From Typhlomys cinereus (lineage: Eukaryota > Chordata > Mammalia > Rodentia > Platacanthomyidae), in NCBI GenBank assembly GCA_023101885.1, contig JALPQD010000005.1, forward strand, positions 4,867,819-4,931,818: 64,000 bases of DNA, read 5' to 3'. Under the pieces are notes generated by a model that was not told the DNA's origin, did no database searches, and saw nothing but the letters and a program-made list of their open reading frames with translations. A program made the translations under genes and the position numbers. Below are positions 46,294 to 57,446 of this stretch, piece after piece (within the stretch, counting starts at the first letter, position 1; each line of letters starts with the position of its first letter).

Positions 46294-46440
46294 ATGTGCA
46301 TGCCATGGCGCACGAGTGGAGGTCAAAGGACGACGTTTGTCAGTCAGTCGTCTCCTTCCACCACGTGGATTCTTGGGAATTAAACTCTCATCGCCACATT
46401 TTCGGGCAGGCACCAACCTTGTCAGCCCAGCGAGCACCTG
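46228..46440 (-). mobile_element. GA-tailed B4-like SINE
   Basis: (AG)n at 46262-46292, then GTGCATGCCATGGCGCACGA GTGGAGGTCAAAGGAC, TCCTTCCACCACGTGGATTC, ending CCAACCTTGTCAGCCC. Confidence 0.72.
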
Positions 46441-48204
46441 GGTGACTCGCCCGACCAGCCACACCAACCAGCTGGCACCAGAAGGATCGAGTGTGAAGTT
46501 AAGTCTGATCCTTGCGTGAGGCACCGACATTCACAGACGGCAACAAAATGGTAACAGGCCTTTCAGAGGGAGCGCGCCCCACTGCCAGTTCTGCCTGCAC
46601 CCCTCCATCACACTGCCGGCTTCTTCTTTGGGAGCCATTCTTGGTGTGGTCCCCACTTTATCTTCTTGGATAGTTTTTACATAAGGAAGCCCCTTCCTAC
46701 CATTTAGATTTCTCGCGTGATTATATTCTTCAGCTGCTGCCAAATCAGTGTTTCTGGTGAGAGAGTTCTCCTGCCAGAAGAGCCAGTTTCCTGAATGTCC
46801 CGAATTCCCAGAGCAGCTGGTCTCACGCAAGTGCCAGAGTCAGTCGCACAGGACTCAGCTTAGTCTCGATCAACCGCCTCCACTGTTTTCCAAAGCGGAA
46901 TCTCAGTCTACGCTGTAGTGTGAAGCTCACACTATCTATTTACTAAAGCACAGACTTGAAATTCAGTTACATTCATTGTTGGCAGACACACTGTCCATCA
47001 GTGAAAAAAATAAAGTTCCATTATGGCCTAAAATGCAAAAGAGAAATTCTAGAAATTGTAGATGAACTCAGGACATCTCAGTTAAAGAGTCCCTTTATTT
47101 GACTTTAAAGAGGAGAACGCTACTGGATACTGATATTTCTATTAACTCTGTGATTACTCATTTATGATTATGGATTTAGAAAATACCACAAGGATGAGTT
47201 AGCTATTTTGTCATTCTTAAATTCCACAAGAAAGAGTTCTTGACTTCAAGTGGAAAAAAGAAACAAAAACAGAATATAATTCCATATTTAGTAAAAAGTT
47301 TTTATGAAACTGGAGATAAATTCCAATTCCAACAGTGCTTAGCAGAAATAAAAACAAGCCAAGTCCTTCTTATATAAACAAAGTTACTGCATAAGGGCAG
47401 AAAGAATAGTTCTGACCATATATTTAGAACAGTGTGCTAATCCAGTCACACTACAATCAAGAAGGAAGAATGAGGGAGGGGAGAGAGGAAGAACCACACC
47501 TAGATTAGTGAAGAAATCCCAAGAATCCAGCTACTTCCTGCTGCACACTGATTTCACATGTTGACAGTCCCGACCTCCAAGCTGTGGGAGACACTGGGAC
47601 GCAATAGATCCGGGGCAGAACGTTCTCGAAGGGTGCGGTTCTCAAGAGGCCCAGGGCACCCCTGAGCTTCCTCACAGGAGGGGACAGTGAGCTGCCTAAG
47701 AACCAGGCACCAAGCAGCCGCTCACCAGACACCAACTGCCAGCGCCTGCGTCTGGGACTTTCCAGCCCCCACAGCTGCTGTGGACAAGCGTCTTGTTGGT
47801 GGGACTTTGCGAGAGGAGCATGGACTGACTCAGGCCCCTCTATGGGATGGAGTCAAGATGCTTCTGTATTAGGTATCATTTAAGCCCAGACACTAAATCT
47901 GGTTGAAAAAGGCTTTACTATTTACGTTGGTTGAATAACTGATAGTGATGAATGGTAAAAATCAAAGTCCCGATCAGGCAGTATGTGCAAAGTCCTGGCT
48001 TTAGTCCTTATCGCTACACACCGACAAATGTAACCAAATTTAAAGGCTGTCATAGGTATTTCATGCAAACATCATTTGAATTTCTCAATGAATGTCACAG
48101 CAACTTGAAATCTCTAGTTTACGGAAATCATGCCATCGACTGCTACAAACAGCTGAAATTAGACTTTCATGACTCCTTCAGCTGTTTGGCTTTAGCAGGG
48201 CAAG
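46441..48204. other. Mostly unique intronic sequence
   Basis: No exon recognised. A 99-codon minus frame (46531-46830) looks protein-like in parts but is not identified. Confidence 0.35.
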
Positions 48205-48259
48205 TTATCCTGTGATGGCTCTGGAGCTCGGCAAGGCTGGGGTGCCCATAAAGTAACTG
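48205..48259. repeat. 55-bp dispersed duplicate, copy 1
   Basis: Matches 49335-49389 at 52 of 55 positions in the same orientation, with core GTGATGGCTCTGGAG and GGCTGGGGTGCCCATAAAGT. Confidence 0.9.
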
Positions 48260-49334
48260 CACCCCATCTGCTGCTGAGAATACGGATACCACGTTGGGTA
48301 GCCACAAGGCTGAGCTGCTTAAGGAAGGTTGGGAGGTGATCTACCAACTGGGGAGCACTCCACAGGACAGTCCCTGCATATCCCATGTGGACCCCACAGA
48401 AAACACAGATGCCCCCTGATTAGCAGGGCCTGCTCACAGCGGCCTCGTTTGGTAGAATTTCCTAGTGCACTACTCTAGAATTAATGAACCAAAGATTCAA
48501 AGCTGGAAGGGGCCTTAAAGATCGGCAGTATTGTAAGTTACACTCTAATGAGCTGTTATTCATGCCTTTTTTGAACTTGGCTTGTCGGTTAAAAAGAAAA
48601 AAATCAGATCCCCCCCATTGCCACAAATATAAGCATTTACAATATGCCGAAGTATAGAACTGTATCGTTGTTATGGGGCAGGATAAAAGTGGACCATATT
48701 TAAAATGCTATTATGTACCATTTATCCTAACCTCCATTTGCAAAAGGAAAATAAGGTTCCAGTTATCTCTAATAAAAATACAACCACCCAAACCTGATAT
48801 TTACAGTGTTTTGCCAACAACCAGAACCACCACCATCTGGCCTGGCTATGCAGACAAAGTAAGTCAGCTTTTACTCAAAGCCTCAAACTCTAGTCTAGTG
48901 AGGACTAGACTCCAACTTGGACACTACTATTCTCAGGTCCACAGAGAAATGAAGTGCTTTGCATATATTTTTAGTCATGAGTTATTTTCATTTTATTCAC
49001 ATTGTCTTTAAATCACCTTCTTTACTTAAAAAAAAACTCTAAGCATTCCAAATTTATGATTCTCCTATTGAATTATGCAACATCATCATGATGCCATAGA
49101 CCACAGTTCATCCTTTACCCAACTTTGTCATTCAGTATTTGGACTTATTCTAGGAAAACAAAGCAGCTGCTTGCGGAGCACATCCTAATTCTCCCCAGAG
49201 CCTGCAGCAGAAGGGGCGTCCGCAGCTGTTCACTGTGAGTCTGTGAAATACATGTCCTCTGCCGCCCGACCTGCTGCCGATCTGAAAGGGACCCGAAAGC
49301 TATTTATTCTGGGCCCTCTGGACTGTGGACCCTC
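48260..49334. other. Unique-looking sequence between the duplicates
   Basis: No exon or confident repeat recognised. Confidence 0.35.
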
Positions 49335-49389
49335 TTACCCTGTGATGGCTCTGGAGCCCGGTAAGGCTGGGGTGCCCATAAAGTAACTG
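49335..49389. repeat. 55-bp dispersed duplicate, copy 2
   Basis: Second copy, about 1.13 kb from the first. Similarity stops abruptly at both edges. Confidence 0.9.
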
Positions 49390-50110
49390 ACTGGCGCTAA
49401 GAGGCAAGGCTGTGATTGGTCCAATGTCCTTTCTTGGTCTGCACAGGTTACTTAGCCAGTTGGCTGGGGACACACTCCTGTGCTTCGCCCCCAGCGCAGC
49501 AAGTCCAGGCCCAATGAAAGGCTGCTCTGGAGGGTCGGTTCTGACGGGCGATGGGCAGCATGGACCAGGCCGTAAGAGGAAGAGACGAGCGCACAGCAGA
49601 GCGGCCAAGGCAACGGCGCCTGACAGCTGTAGAGGCAGCTGCGTGAGGTCAGGACAGGAAGTGAGAGATGGCAAGGAAAGGTGGAGACAGATGATGAAGG
49701 AGCCAGAACTAGAAAAGTTCAGGGACCTAACTAGTGTCACCAACACTAGAAGGGCGCCACGTGGCACATGCCCACCTGTCCTGCTGCACCTGTCACTATG
49801 GGAAATGAAGCTTCCAGAAAGGCTCTGCTTTACCTACAGCTTCTATCTGGTAGAGAAGAGCCCCCCAGCAAGGAACTACTCCAAACACCACTGCACACCC
49901 CGCTAAGCCCCATGGAGAACAATAAAGACCTGCGCAAGCTCGTGCGTAGGAGGAAGAAATTAAGTCAACTGCCAAAGAGCTGTAAATTCAAGAATTCACA
50001 GGGAGAGGCTGGAGCGATGTCTCGGAAGAAGTTACCACAAGACAAGGAACGGAACTGTGTGACACAGGCTGCCTGCGAGTCACACACGTGCTGATGAGCC
50101 CACGAGGCAC
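49390..50110. other. Unassigned intronic sequence
   Basis: Opposed 155- and 164-codon frames cross 49300-49906. Neither has recognised domains. AACAATAAAGACCTGCG at 49918 carries an AATAAA. Confidence 0.35.
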
Positions 50111-50247
50111 TGCTTGAAGGTGGTCTGCTTGAGGTGGTCTGCTTGAAGGTGGTCTGCTTGAGGGGGTCTGCTTGAGGGGGTCTGCTTGAGGGGGTCTGCT
50201 TGAGGTGGTCTGCTTGAAGGTGGTCTGCTTGCTTGAAGGTGGTCTTG
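50111..50247. repeat. 14-15-bp minisatellite, about nine units
   Basis: Tandem GGTGGTCTGCTTGA(A) and GGGGGTCTGCTTGA variants. Two sub-variants alternate in blocks. Confidence 0.93.
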
Positions 50248-50832
50248 AATGCTCCACAGGAGAACAGGGTTGAGGGTCCCTGGCAAATCCTGACCCAGCG
50301 CTCTGGAAGGAATCAAATCTATGATCCAAACAACCAGAGGCCAATAGAGAAAGAACAGGAACAAGTAATCCTGGCTGTTCTCATGCCGCAGGGGCTACTG
50401 AGGCGTGAAAATCAACAGACCATCTGAGCTGGGCGCTGAGCAGACAGTCCGTGGTGCAAGTTCAGAAATATTCACTGGATTTTTAACCAATGTCGGAGAA
50501 CAGGAGAGCAGGAGGGAGCCCCAGAAACAACCTGGAGGCTCCTCATCGACATCACTGTTATGTTCATAACAGACAGACAGGAGGCGTTTCGCTGCGTTCT
50601 ATGGGTGGGTCAGTGGGACCACCACACAGCTTGCTGAAACGTCAGAAGGGCAAACCCACTGGTGAGACTAAACCCAGCGTACACACGGCCAGGCCTGTCC
50701 CCGATTCCACGGAGAGGGGGTGCGCTCAGTCACCTCGCACAGAGCAGACATGGTGTGTGGTCTGCAGCTGATGCTGAGCTGGAGTGAAAAGAACTGATTT
50801 TTTAAAGAATCTTTAAGACTATCTGGAAACAT
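50248..50832. other. Unassigned intronic sequence
   Basis: No exon or repeat recognised. Confidence 0.35.
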
Positions 50833-51015
50833 TTAAAATATTTATTTATTCAAATGGAGAAATAGGTGTTTATGTGTCACAGCACACGTGTGGAAGTCAG
50901 AGGACAATTTTCAGAGGTGAGTTTTCTTTTTTGACCACATAAACTCCGGGGATGAAGCTCAGATAATCCGGTTTGCATGCAGGCACCTAACCCACGGATC
51001 CATCTCCACGGACCA
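50833..51015 (-). mobile_element. B4-like SINE
   Basis: TATTTATTTATTCAAATGGA, CACACGTGTGGAAGTCAGAG GACAATTTTC, CCGGTTTGCATGCAGGCACC, ending CCATCTCCACGGACCAG. Confidence 0.65.
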
Positions 51016-51330
51016 GAAAAACGGAATTTTTATTTCTGCTGTGCTGTTAAGACCCTGGGCAAGACACACTTGTGCCGGTTCTGTTACTTAAACTGCAAAA
51101 TGAGGATATGGTTCTGGATTAGTGCCTAGGCATTCTGTATATGCTTATGATTTCTTTTGTACAAATGAATTCCACATAGGGAAGACCTACGATTACTGTT
51201 CTACTAAAGAGAAGAGGATTATGAAGAAACAAGCTGAATTTCATATCTAAAAATCAAACGAGATGACTAATAAGGCAAATATGAACTATTCTGCTATAAT
51301 GGTAGCAATGGCCATTTAAAGAGACTTTAG

Positions 51331-51760
51331 AGGCTGGAGAGACGGCTCGGGGTTAAGATTCTGCCTCGAAGATCTCATTCACTTCTGATCCTCCCTGATG
51401 CTGGGTTACAAGCAAAACCACTTTGCCTACTTGTGTGTGTCCTAGGAATCAAAGTCAGTGCTACGTGCACAGACACTCTACAGCTGGCCACATCCCCAGC
51501 CCCATGGTATATTTTTAGAGTTAGTCACTGCAATGGGGGGGGCATGTTGAAAGTATACTATGTTTGCATATGAAATTATGAAGGAATAAATACATTTATA
51601 ACAGGAAAAAAAAAAAAAAAAGACGCTGGCTCCCAAGCAGAAGGTCCTGCATTACCATCCCAGGTCCCACCTAAGAATGTCAGAAAACAGTGGCAGCTTG
51701 TATTTCCTGCCTTGGTGGGCGGAGCCTGGGAAATTCCATACCGATAACCAAAAAGAAAAG
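51331..51760 (+). mobile_element. B2-like SINE, head and body separated
   Basis: The head GGCTGGAGAGACGGCTCGGG GTTAAGATTCTGCCTC lies at 51331-51367. Body-like sequence resumes at 51622 (CCCAAGCAGAAGGTCCTGCA ... GGTGGGCGGAGCCTGGGAAA). A reversed B1/ID-like piece and other sequence lie between. Confidence 0.65.
51385..51503 (-). mobile_element. B1/ID-like SINE inside the split SINE
   Basis: TGATGCTGGGTTACAAGCAA (B1-like) then GTGTCCTAGGAATCAAAGTC and CAGCTGGCCACATCCCCAGC (ID-like head in reverse). Confidence 0.6.
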
Positions 51761-53120
51761 ACCATTCCTGGGTCATGTGGTTCAAGAACTATCAGTTTAA
51801 GAATTAATTGATGAGAAAGAGAAGATCAGATAAGGACTACTAGAAATAACAAAGGGCTCCCTGAAGCAAAGGAAGAAAGGCGTTGTGACAGCCTTGTCTA
51901 ATTTATATGTGAATAAAATCCACTGGCTAGCCAAAAGTTCGTGTATATTAACCCTCTCACGATGCTAAGTTGTTTTTTTAAAACCATATCTACTATGCTT
52001 CCTATAGTCAACATTGAGATGACCCTTCAAACATGCCCCTGCTCTGTTTTGGAACTGAGGAACCAGCAAAGGAGAACAAAAGCAAAGTTGCCGTGCTAGA
52101 AGGAAAAAATGATTAAATTAAGACAACTTTCGGGAAGTCCCGAGGGAAGGCTGACAGGCGCCTCACGTGGATTCCAGCGCAAAGGTGTAAGTGAGGAGAG
52201 CCATCCTGACCGCCACCCCCCCATTCTGTTCTCCAGCAGCATGACCGGTGAGGACCCCCCAACCCCACCCAGGTGGCTCTTTGAAAGCTTGACGCGTAAA
52301 GCAGGCTTAGTTGCTACTAAAGCAGCGACGGGGGTGGGGGGAAAACTGAGCTCTAAGCTCTCCTTCCACAAGCAAGACTTTTCTACAAAACAGTGTATTG
52401 TGAACACAACTTTCCTGAAAGCAGCAAGAGCTTTGACGATGTGGACACAACTGATTTAAGCACGAGGCACCTGCGTTTAGAGAAAAGTGAGCATTAGCCC
52501 ACCGAGGAACCCTGAATCTGTTTTCACAAGCCACCAGTTGTAAACATTTTAAAAACTGCTTATGCCAAAGGTTTTTGCAAGTGGCTTGAATGTGAGTTCA
52601 GGAAGACCAAGAATGCAAATGGCATTTTGTTAACAAGAGGAATCTGCTGCCTTTGCAATTCCACCCTGAGTCCGTGCAGGATTTCATTATTCGTGGCAGA
52701 AGATGGAAATTCTGATGCTGTAAACACATGAAATTTACAATGTCACATTCGTATTCTTGAAAGAAGTGAGAATAGCAATGTGCTCTTTTCATAATGCGAG
52801 GGTCTTCTCAGCAAGAATCCCTCCTCTCTTTAGAATCCACGTCAGTCCAAACTCCAGAACCTGTTTCCAGCTGGACCATTTCACTGCGCTACCAACTAAT
52901 GCTAAAGCCAGAAGACAATGTTTTCGCATCTGTGTTTTTACTCCTCTGAGTACATCTATGGTCATCATACCTCCTCACTGATGATTGTAAGATGCTTTTG
53001 AAGAATATTTCTATAATCATTCACTATGTGTCTCAGGAAAAATCAATTTACCCCATTGACCAGATAGAAAAGACACTTTGGAAGGTAAGAAATAGATTCC
53101 TATAAGGCACTGCTCTGGTG
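51761..53120. other. Mostly unique intronic sequence
   Basis: No exon or confident repeat. 52109-52459 has overlapping frames on both strands without motifs. Confidence 0.35.
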
Positions 53121-53132
53121 CAAGTGGAATCT

Positions 53133-53163
53133 GTTTTTAAATTAATTTAGAGAGAGAGAAAAA

Positions 53164-53197
<34 letters not shown>

Positions 53198-53427
53198 CAG
53201 AGGGCACTATGTGTCCCTGTGGAGGACCAAAGGTGACTTTGGGAATCATCCTGGATTGCCTCTATCTCCTTTTGCTTCATTCTGAGATTTCCCAGGCTCC
53301 ACTCTCCAGTGCTAGAAGTGTAGCCTGCCTTTTCTTCCTGGGGTTTCTATATGGGACCTGGGATCTGAACTCAGGACCTTCTGCTTGGGAAGTAGAGTCT
53401 TAACCCCTGAGCCATCTATCCAACCCA
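53133..53427 (-). mobile_element. B2-like SINE (older subfamily)
   Basis: (GT)n, GTATCAGAGGGCACTATGTG TCCCTGTGGAGG, GGTGACTTTGGGAATCATCC TGGATTG, head CTTAACCCCTGAGCCATCTA. The duplication CAAGTGGAATCT (53121-53132) / CAAGTGAAATCT (53428-53439) has one mismatch. Confidence 0.95.
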
Positions 53428-53439
53428 CAAGTGAAATCT

Positions 53440-53787
53440 CAAACCCAACAGAGAAATGATAAGCTTTTTATGTTGATTTCATATATGCTTTACACTAAAA
53501 ACTATTATCTTTTACCAGCAGATTTCATCATATTCACTTAGGAATGATAAGAAGAACAGAAGAACAGAGAGAGGAAAACAAAACAAAACAAAAACAAAGA
53601 AACAAACAAAACAAGAAGCCACACAACAGCAAACCATCAACCAGCAATGCTAACCTGAAAAGATAAATTCTACTCGGTGATTTTTTCAGGCAAACACGAA
53701 ACAATAAAGACTGAAGAGAAGCTGGCGTCTGAGCTGCAGAAGAGGTTGGAAACCATCATCTGGTTTCCACCTTTCCCCAGGCCTGCC
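53440..53787. other. Unassigned intronic sequence
   Basis: Contains an (AAAAC)n-like stretch near 53577-53612. Confidence 0.4.
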
Positions 53788-53898
53788 CCTTTATAAGACA
53801 GGTTCTCACTTTAGCCCAGGTTGGCCTGGAATTCAAGGCTCTTGCTTCGGCCTCCTGAGGGCTAGGATTACAGAAAAACATGTGGCACTATGCCAGGA
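53788..53898 (-). mobile_element. B1 SINE, diverged
   Basis: AGACAGGTTCTCACTTTAGC CCAGGTTGGCCTGGAATTC, then GGCCTCCTGAGGGCTAGGAT TACAG. Confidence 0.7.
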
Positions 53899-54542
53899 AT
53901 TAATCAGAGAGAGCAAAAGTGATCCAAGAAGAGTTATGCATCCTCCCAGTTCTATTTCCTCCACCACACCTTGTAGCTCAGGTTTGAAGGCATCTCTGAC
54001 TTCTTTCCCATCCCCCTTCTAAGCCATCTTCTCTCTTCCAGTATCTGTTGAACTCCCATAGGCCTCAAGCACTTTAACAGGTGCTAGGATTGCCAAGGCT
54101 ACTTGAGTAATATGCTTTACCATTCCTAAGGAGTTCATAATCTTTGTTTGACTTGTGAAATCTCCTATGCCACTTTGATATCAACTCTAGTTAGGGTCTC
54201 TAAATCCTTAACAACAGTGAGCCCCCTTCACACTGTAGTTTTCCCCTAAGCTGTCCCAGGAGAGATGCACGTAGCTCTGCTGCTTTTGAGGTGGAGTCTG
54301 CAGGTTGTGAGGCAGAAGAACCCGGGATAAACTACAAGTTTTCATGCGTGTTAGGGGTAAAAGGAATGCCAGCGCTCAGACGCGAGTGGATGAGCCACGC
54401 GGTCCTGGCAAGACAGAGACAGGCTCGAGAAGCAAGGCCAGTGTCTCCCAGCCCCTGAGGAACACACGCAAGGGACCCTGGTCCTTCTGTGTGTCCTTGC
54501 TTCACACAAGCTCACTGCAATAGACCCAGGAAAGATGCAGCT
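53899..54542. other. Unassigned intronic sequence
   Basis: 54028-54130 resembles an old mammalian repeat (AAGCACTTTAACAGGTGCTA GG); otherwise nothing recognised. Confidence 0.4.
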
Positions 54543-54557
54543 AAAGAAGTGTCATGG

Positions 54558-54858
54558 GGGCTGGAGAGGTGGCTCAGGGGTTAAGCCTCCGCCTTGCTAG
54601 GCGGAAGGTCCTGAGTTCAGATCCCAGATCCCACGTATAGACACCAGGCAGAAGCGGGGGCGGCCTGCGCTTCTGGTCCTGGTAGGGCGGAGCCTGTGAA
54701 TCCCGGGGCAGAAGGAGGTGGAGGCGCCCATGGTGGTTCTCGAATTCGTCCGTGGTTCTACACACACACACACACACACACAGACACGCACGCACATACA
54801 CACGCACATGCGCACAGTTGAATAAATAATAATAATAATAAAAATTAAAAAAAAAAAA
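54558..54858 (+). mobile_element. B2-like SINE (younger), inserted 8 bp inside an LTR
   Basis: Complete ~301-bp copy: GGGCTGGAGAGGTGGCTCAG GGGTTAAGCC head, GGTCCTGAGTTCAGATCCC B-box, GGGCGGAGCCTGTGAATCCC, (CA)n, TTGAATAAATAATAATAATA and poly(A). The perfect 15-bp duplication AAAGAAGTGTCATGG is at 54543-54557 and 54859-54873, and its last 8 bases are the start of the LTR that follows. Confidence 0.97.
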
Positions 54859-54865
54859 AAAGAAG

Positions 54866-55288
54866 TGTCATGGTTTGGCACAGGTGTCAACTTGACTGTT
54901 GAGGGTTTGAGCTCTGGGCACAGTTGTAGAGAGTTGATGGTTAAGTTAAGCCCAGAGCAAACCTGAAGGAGATTGTCTAGCTACTGGGGAAGACCCAGCC
55001 CATGGTGAGTGGGATTAGGCCCTGGATAAATCAGAGAGCTGGTTGAGAGAGTTGGCATCCTTCTGTTCACTTGGCCAGACATGCTGGTCTGGCAAGTAAG
55101 GATTGTCCATCTCTCAGCCATTATGCAGTGATGGTGTGGCCAGTTCCCTCGGCCCTGGTGTTGGTGCGTGCTCTCCTGTCAAGCTGGACTAAGAACTGTA
55201 ACCAGGAATCATAAGAGAATAAACCCTTGTTCCCTTAAGCCATTTGATGGTCATTTATCAGCAACCATGATGCAGGCTGACTGCGACA
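54866..55288 (+). mobile_element. MT-like MaLR LTR (solo, complete)
   Basis: 423 bp, TGTCATGG...TGCGACA, with GGTGTCAACTTGACTGTTGA, GACCCAGCCCATGGTGAGTG GGATTAGG, GGCCAGTTCCCTCGGCCCTG, and AATAAACCCTTGTTCCCTTA AGCC before TTATCAGCAACC. It is flanked by a perfect 5-bp duplication AGAAG (54861-54865 and 55289-55293), the size expected for ERVL/MaLR integration. Best-preserved LTR of the window. Confidence 0.95.
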
Positions 55289-55293
55289 AGAAG

Positions 55294-55890
55294 TCTGTCT
55301 ATCTGAAGACAAGGAACCCGTAAGAAGGGTTCCCAGGTGCACCTTGGTAGCTGTGAAGTAGTTTATTCTCTGCCACGGTCAAGCTGCAAGCTGGTCGTGT
55401 ACACGTGAGAAGGACAAGAACAGAGTCTAAGAACCAGCGGGTCACATGAAAGGTCAACCATGCTGGCCGGGGCTGACAGCACAGCACATCGAATAACAGG
55501 GCAGATGACAGAGGGGGCTTCGACCACCCCTCACTGGGTGGGCAGCCTGATGCGAGGCTGAGACATGCACAGAGCAGTGGACCCTCCGCTGGCCTTACCC
55601 GCAGCGTCTAGAGATCTAACCAGTCTCACAGGTGACCGCGGCCTTTGTCCAGAGACAAGGAAGTTCAAATGTTTTCTTCTTTTGGGAACCCCTCTCGCTT
55701 TGGGGGCTTCTCTCACCTTCTTTAACTCCTCTTTGCTGACGTTCTCCCCACAGAGGGTCTCCTGCCTGGCATGCCGTGAACTTGGAGCCCCTGTGCCACG
55801 TCCATCTCCATGACCGGGAACGGCCTGGGCCTGAGTCCTCGGGGCGAAGCTCCTGCATCGCTTGTGCTGCTTCTCATCAACTTAGATCAA
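55294..55890. other. Unassigned intronic sequence
   Basis: No exon or repeat recognised. Confidence 0.35.
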
Positions 55891-55904
55891 AGGAAGATTT
55901 TTTA

Positions 55905-56175
55905 AAAGATATTTTTGCTTTATTTTATGTTTGTACGTATGTCTCTGTGTATGTGTGTATCACAGGCACCGTGGGGGCCCAAGGGTGACTTCAGAATCAG
56001 CTGGCTTGCTCGGCCGCCTCTTTGCTTTGCTCTGGAGTTGCCCAGGCTCTGCCTCCCGAGGCCAGAAGCGCATGCGGGCCATCACCATTTCTGCCGGCGT
56101 GGAACCTGGGATCCGAACTCTGGACCTTCTGCTTGTGAGGCAGAGTCTTAAGCGCTGAGCCATCTCTCCAGCCCA
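55905..56175 (-). mobile_element. B2-like SINE (older subfamily)
   Basis: GTGTATGTGTGTATCACAGG CACCGTGGGGGCCCAAGGGT GACTTCAG, head GTCTTAAGCGCTGAGCCATC TCTCCAGCCC. Flanks GAAGATTTTTTAAAA / GAAGATTTTTTTAAAA form a near-perfect duplication. Confidence 0.93.
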
Positions 56176-56189
56176 GAAGAAGATTTTTT

Positions 56190-57250
56190 TAAAAAAAGAT
56201 AATTGTAAGAAACAGCATCACTTCCTTGGTTTTTTTTAAACATTATAGAGCCAGTGATCCATACAGACCCTGAGGAGAGCAGGAAAGCTGCTTCTAGGAA
56301 GGACTTCCTTCCTCTTTACTTCCCACCAGGTCCACGCTCGGCCGCTGCGCTCCCAGCTCACCATCCAACGGTCCCTTCTCCGAAACACTTCAGTCTTAGC
56401 AGCCACACTTCCCCTTTCTGATCCCTCGCAACTGGATTGCTTTTCCTTCCACTTTCAGTTTTGCTCCTGCTGTAGCCGCTGTCCTTGAGAAAACATCCAG
56501 CTCCCCAGAAAGGAAGTCTCAGCGGCCAGAGCTCATGGGTGCCTCAGGCGCTGCAGCTTAGAGGATGATGCAAGCAAAGGCTCACGGGGCAGAAGTGGGG
56601 GGGCAGAGAGGGAAGATGCGATGCTGGGGCAGCTTAGAAAGCAAAATCAGCTTCCAGCTAGGAGAGTCCCGGAAAGGGAGAGTCAACAGCTGAAAGCGAC
56701 TGCTAATTAATAAGGGCCCGACTCTGACATGAGTTTTGCTCTGAACACCCTTAAATTGTGAAACAGAAGCCGTAACATTTAAATTAAATACCTCATCTGT
56801 GGGTGGGAACTACAGGTTGTCACGCAGCCAATGCGGCAGCACAACAGCTGGAGATCTCACCACGCAGCTGGGAAAATCACTTTGTCAGTCACAAGAAACC
56901 AGATATTTGGGTGGATTTTGCATATCAAGTCCCTTCGTATACTTTTAAAGTAAAAGTGTGTGTGTGGGGCAGAGAGAGAGAGAGAGAGAGAATCCATGAA
57001 AGAGAAATGCTTAATGTGTTACTTAATGTGTTACAGGAGCAAGAGCTGAAAACAAAACAGTTTCCAAGATCAATCGCACTAGCCCTGGAAAACACAAAGT
57101 GATCTATTCGTTTTTTGTTGGGTCTGGTTTAGAAAAGCTTATTCTCACATAATTCATTTATGATGACTGGCATCTTGGGACACCGACCTTTTCCTGGTCC
57201 ACCTAAGTTTCTTCTGAATAGGTTAAAAGGCCTTCATTTCTTTCGACACT
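56190..57250. other. Mostly unique intronic sequence
   Basis: A short (GA)n at about 56970-56990; no exon recognised. Confidence 0.4.
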
Positions 57251-57257
57251 TATTATT

Positions 57258-57259
<2 letters not shown>

Positions 57260-57308
<49 letters not shown>

Positions 57309-57446
57309 ATGTGCATGTCGTGTGTGCATATGCAGAAGCCAGAGACATGTATTCTGTCCTCTCCTTTCACTTTCACATGACTTCTGAGAATCAAACTCAG
57401 ACCCACAGGCACAAGCACCTTTGCTGGATGAGTCATACAGCTGGCC
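57260..57446 (-). mobile_element. B4-like SINE with (TG)n tail
   Basis: (TG)n at 57261-57297, CGCGCGCGCACATGTGCATG, then TTCTGAGAATCAAACTCAGA CCCACAGGC and GCACCTTTGCTGGATGAGTC A. Confidence 0.6.
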
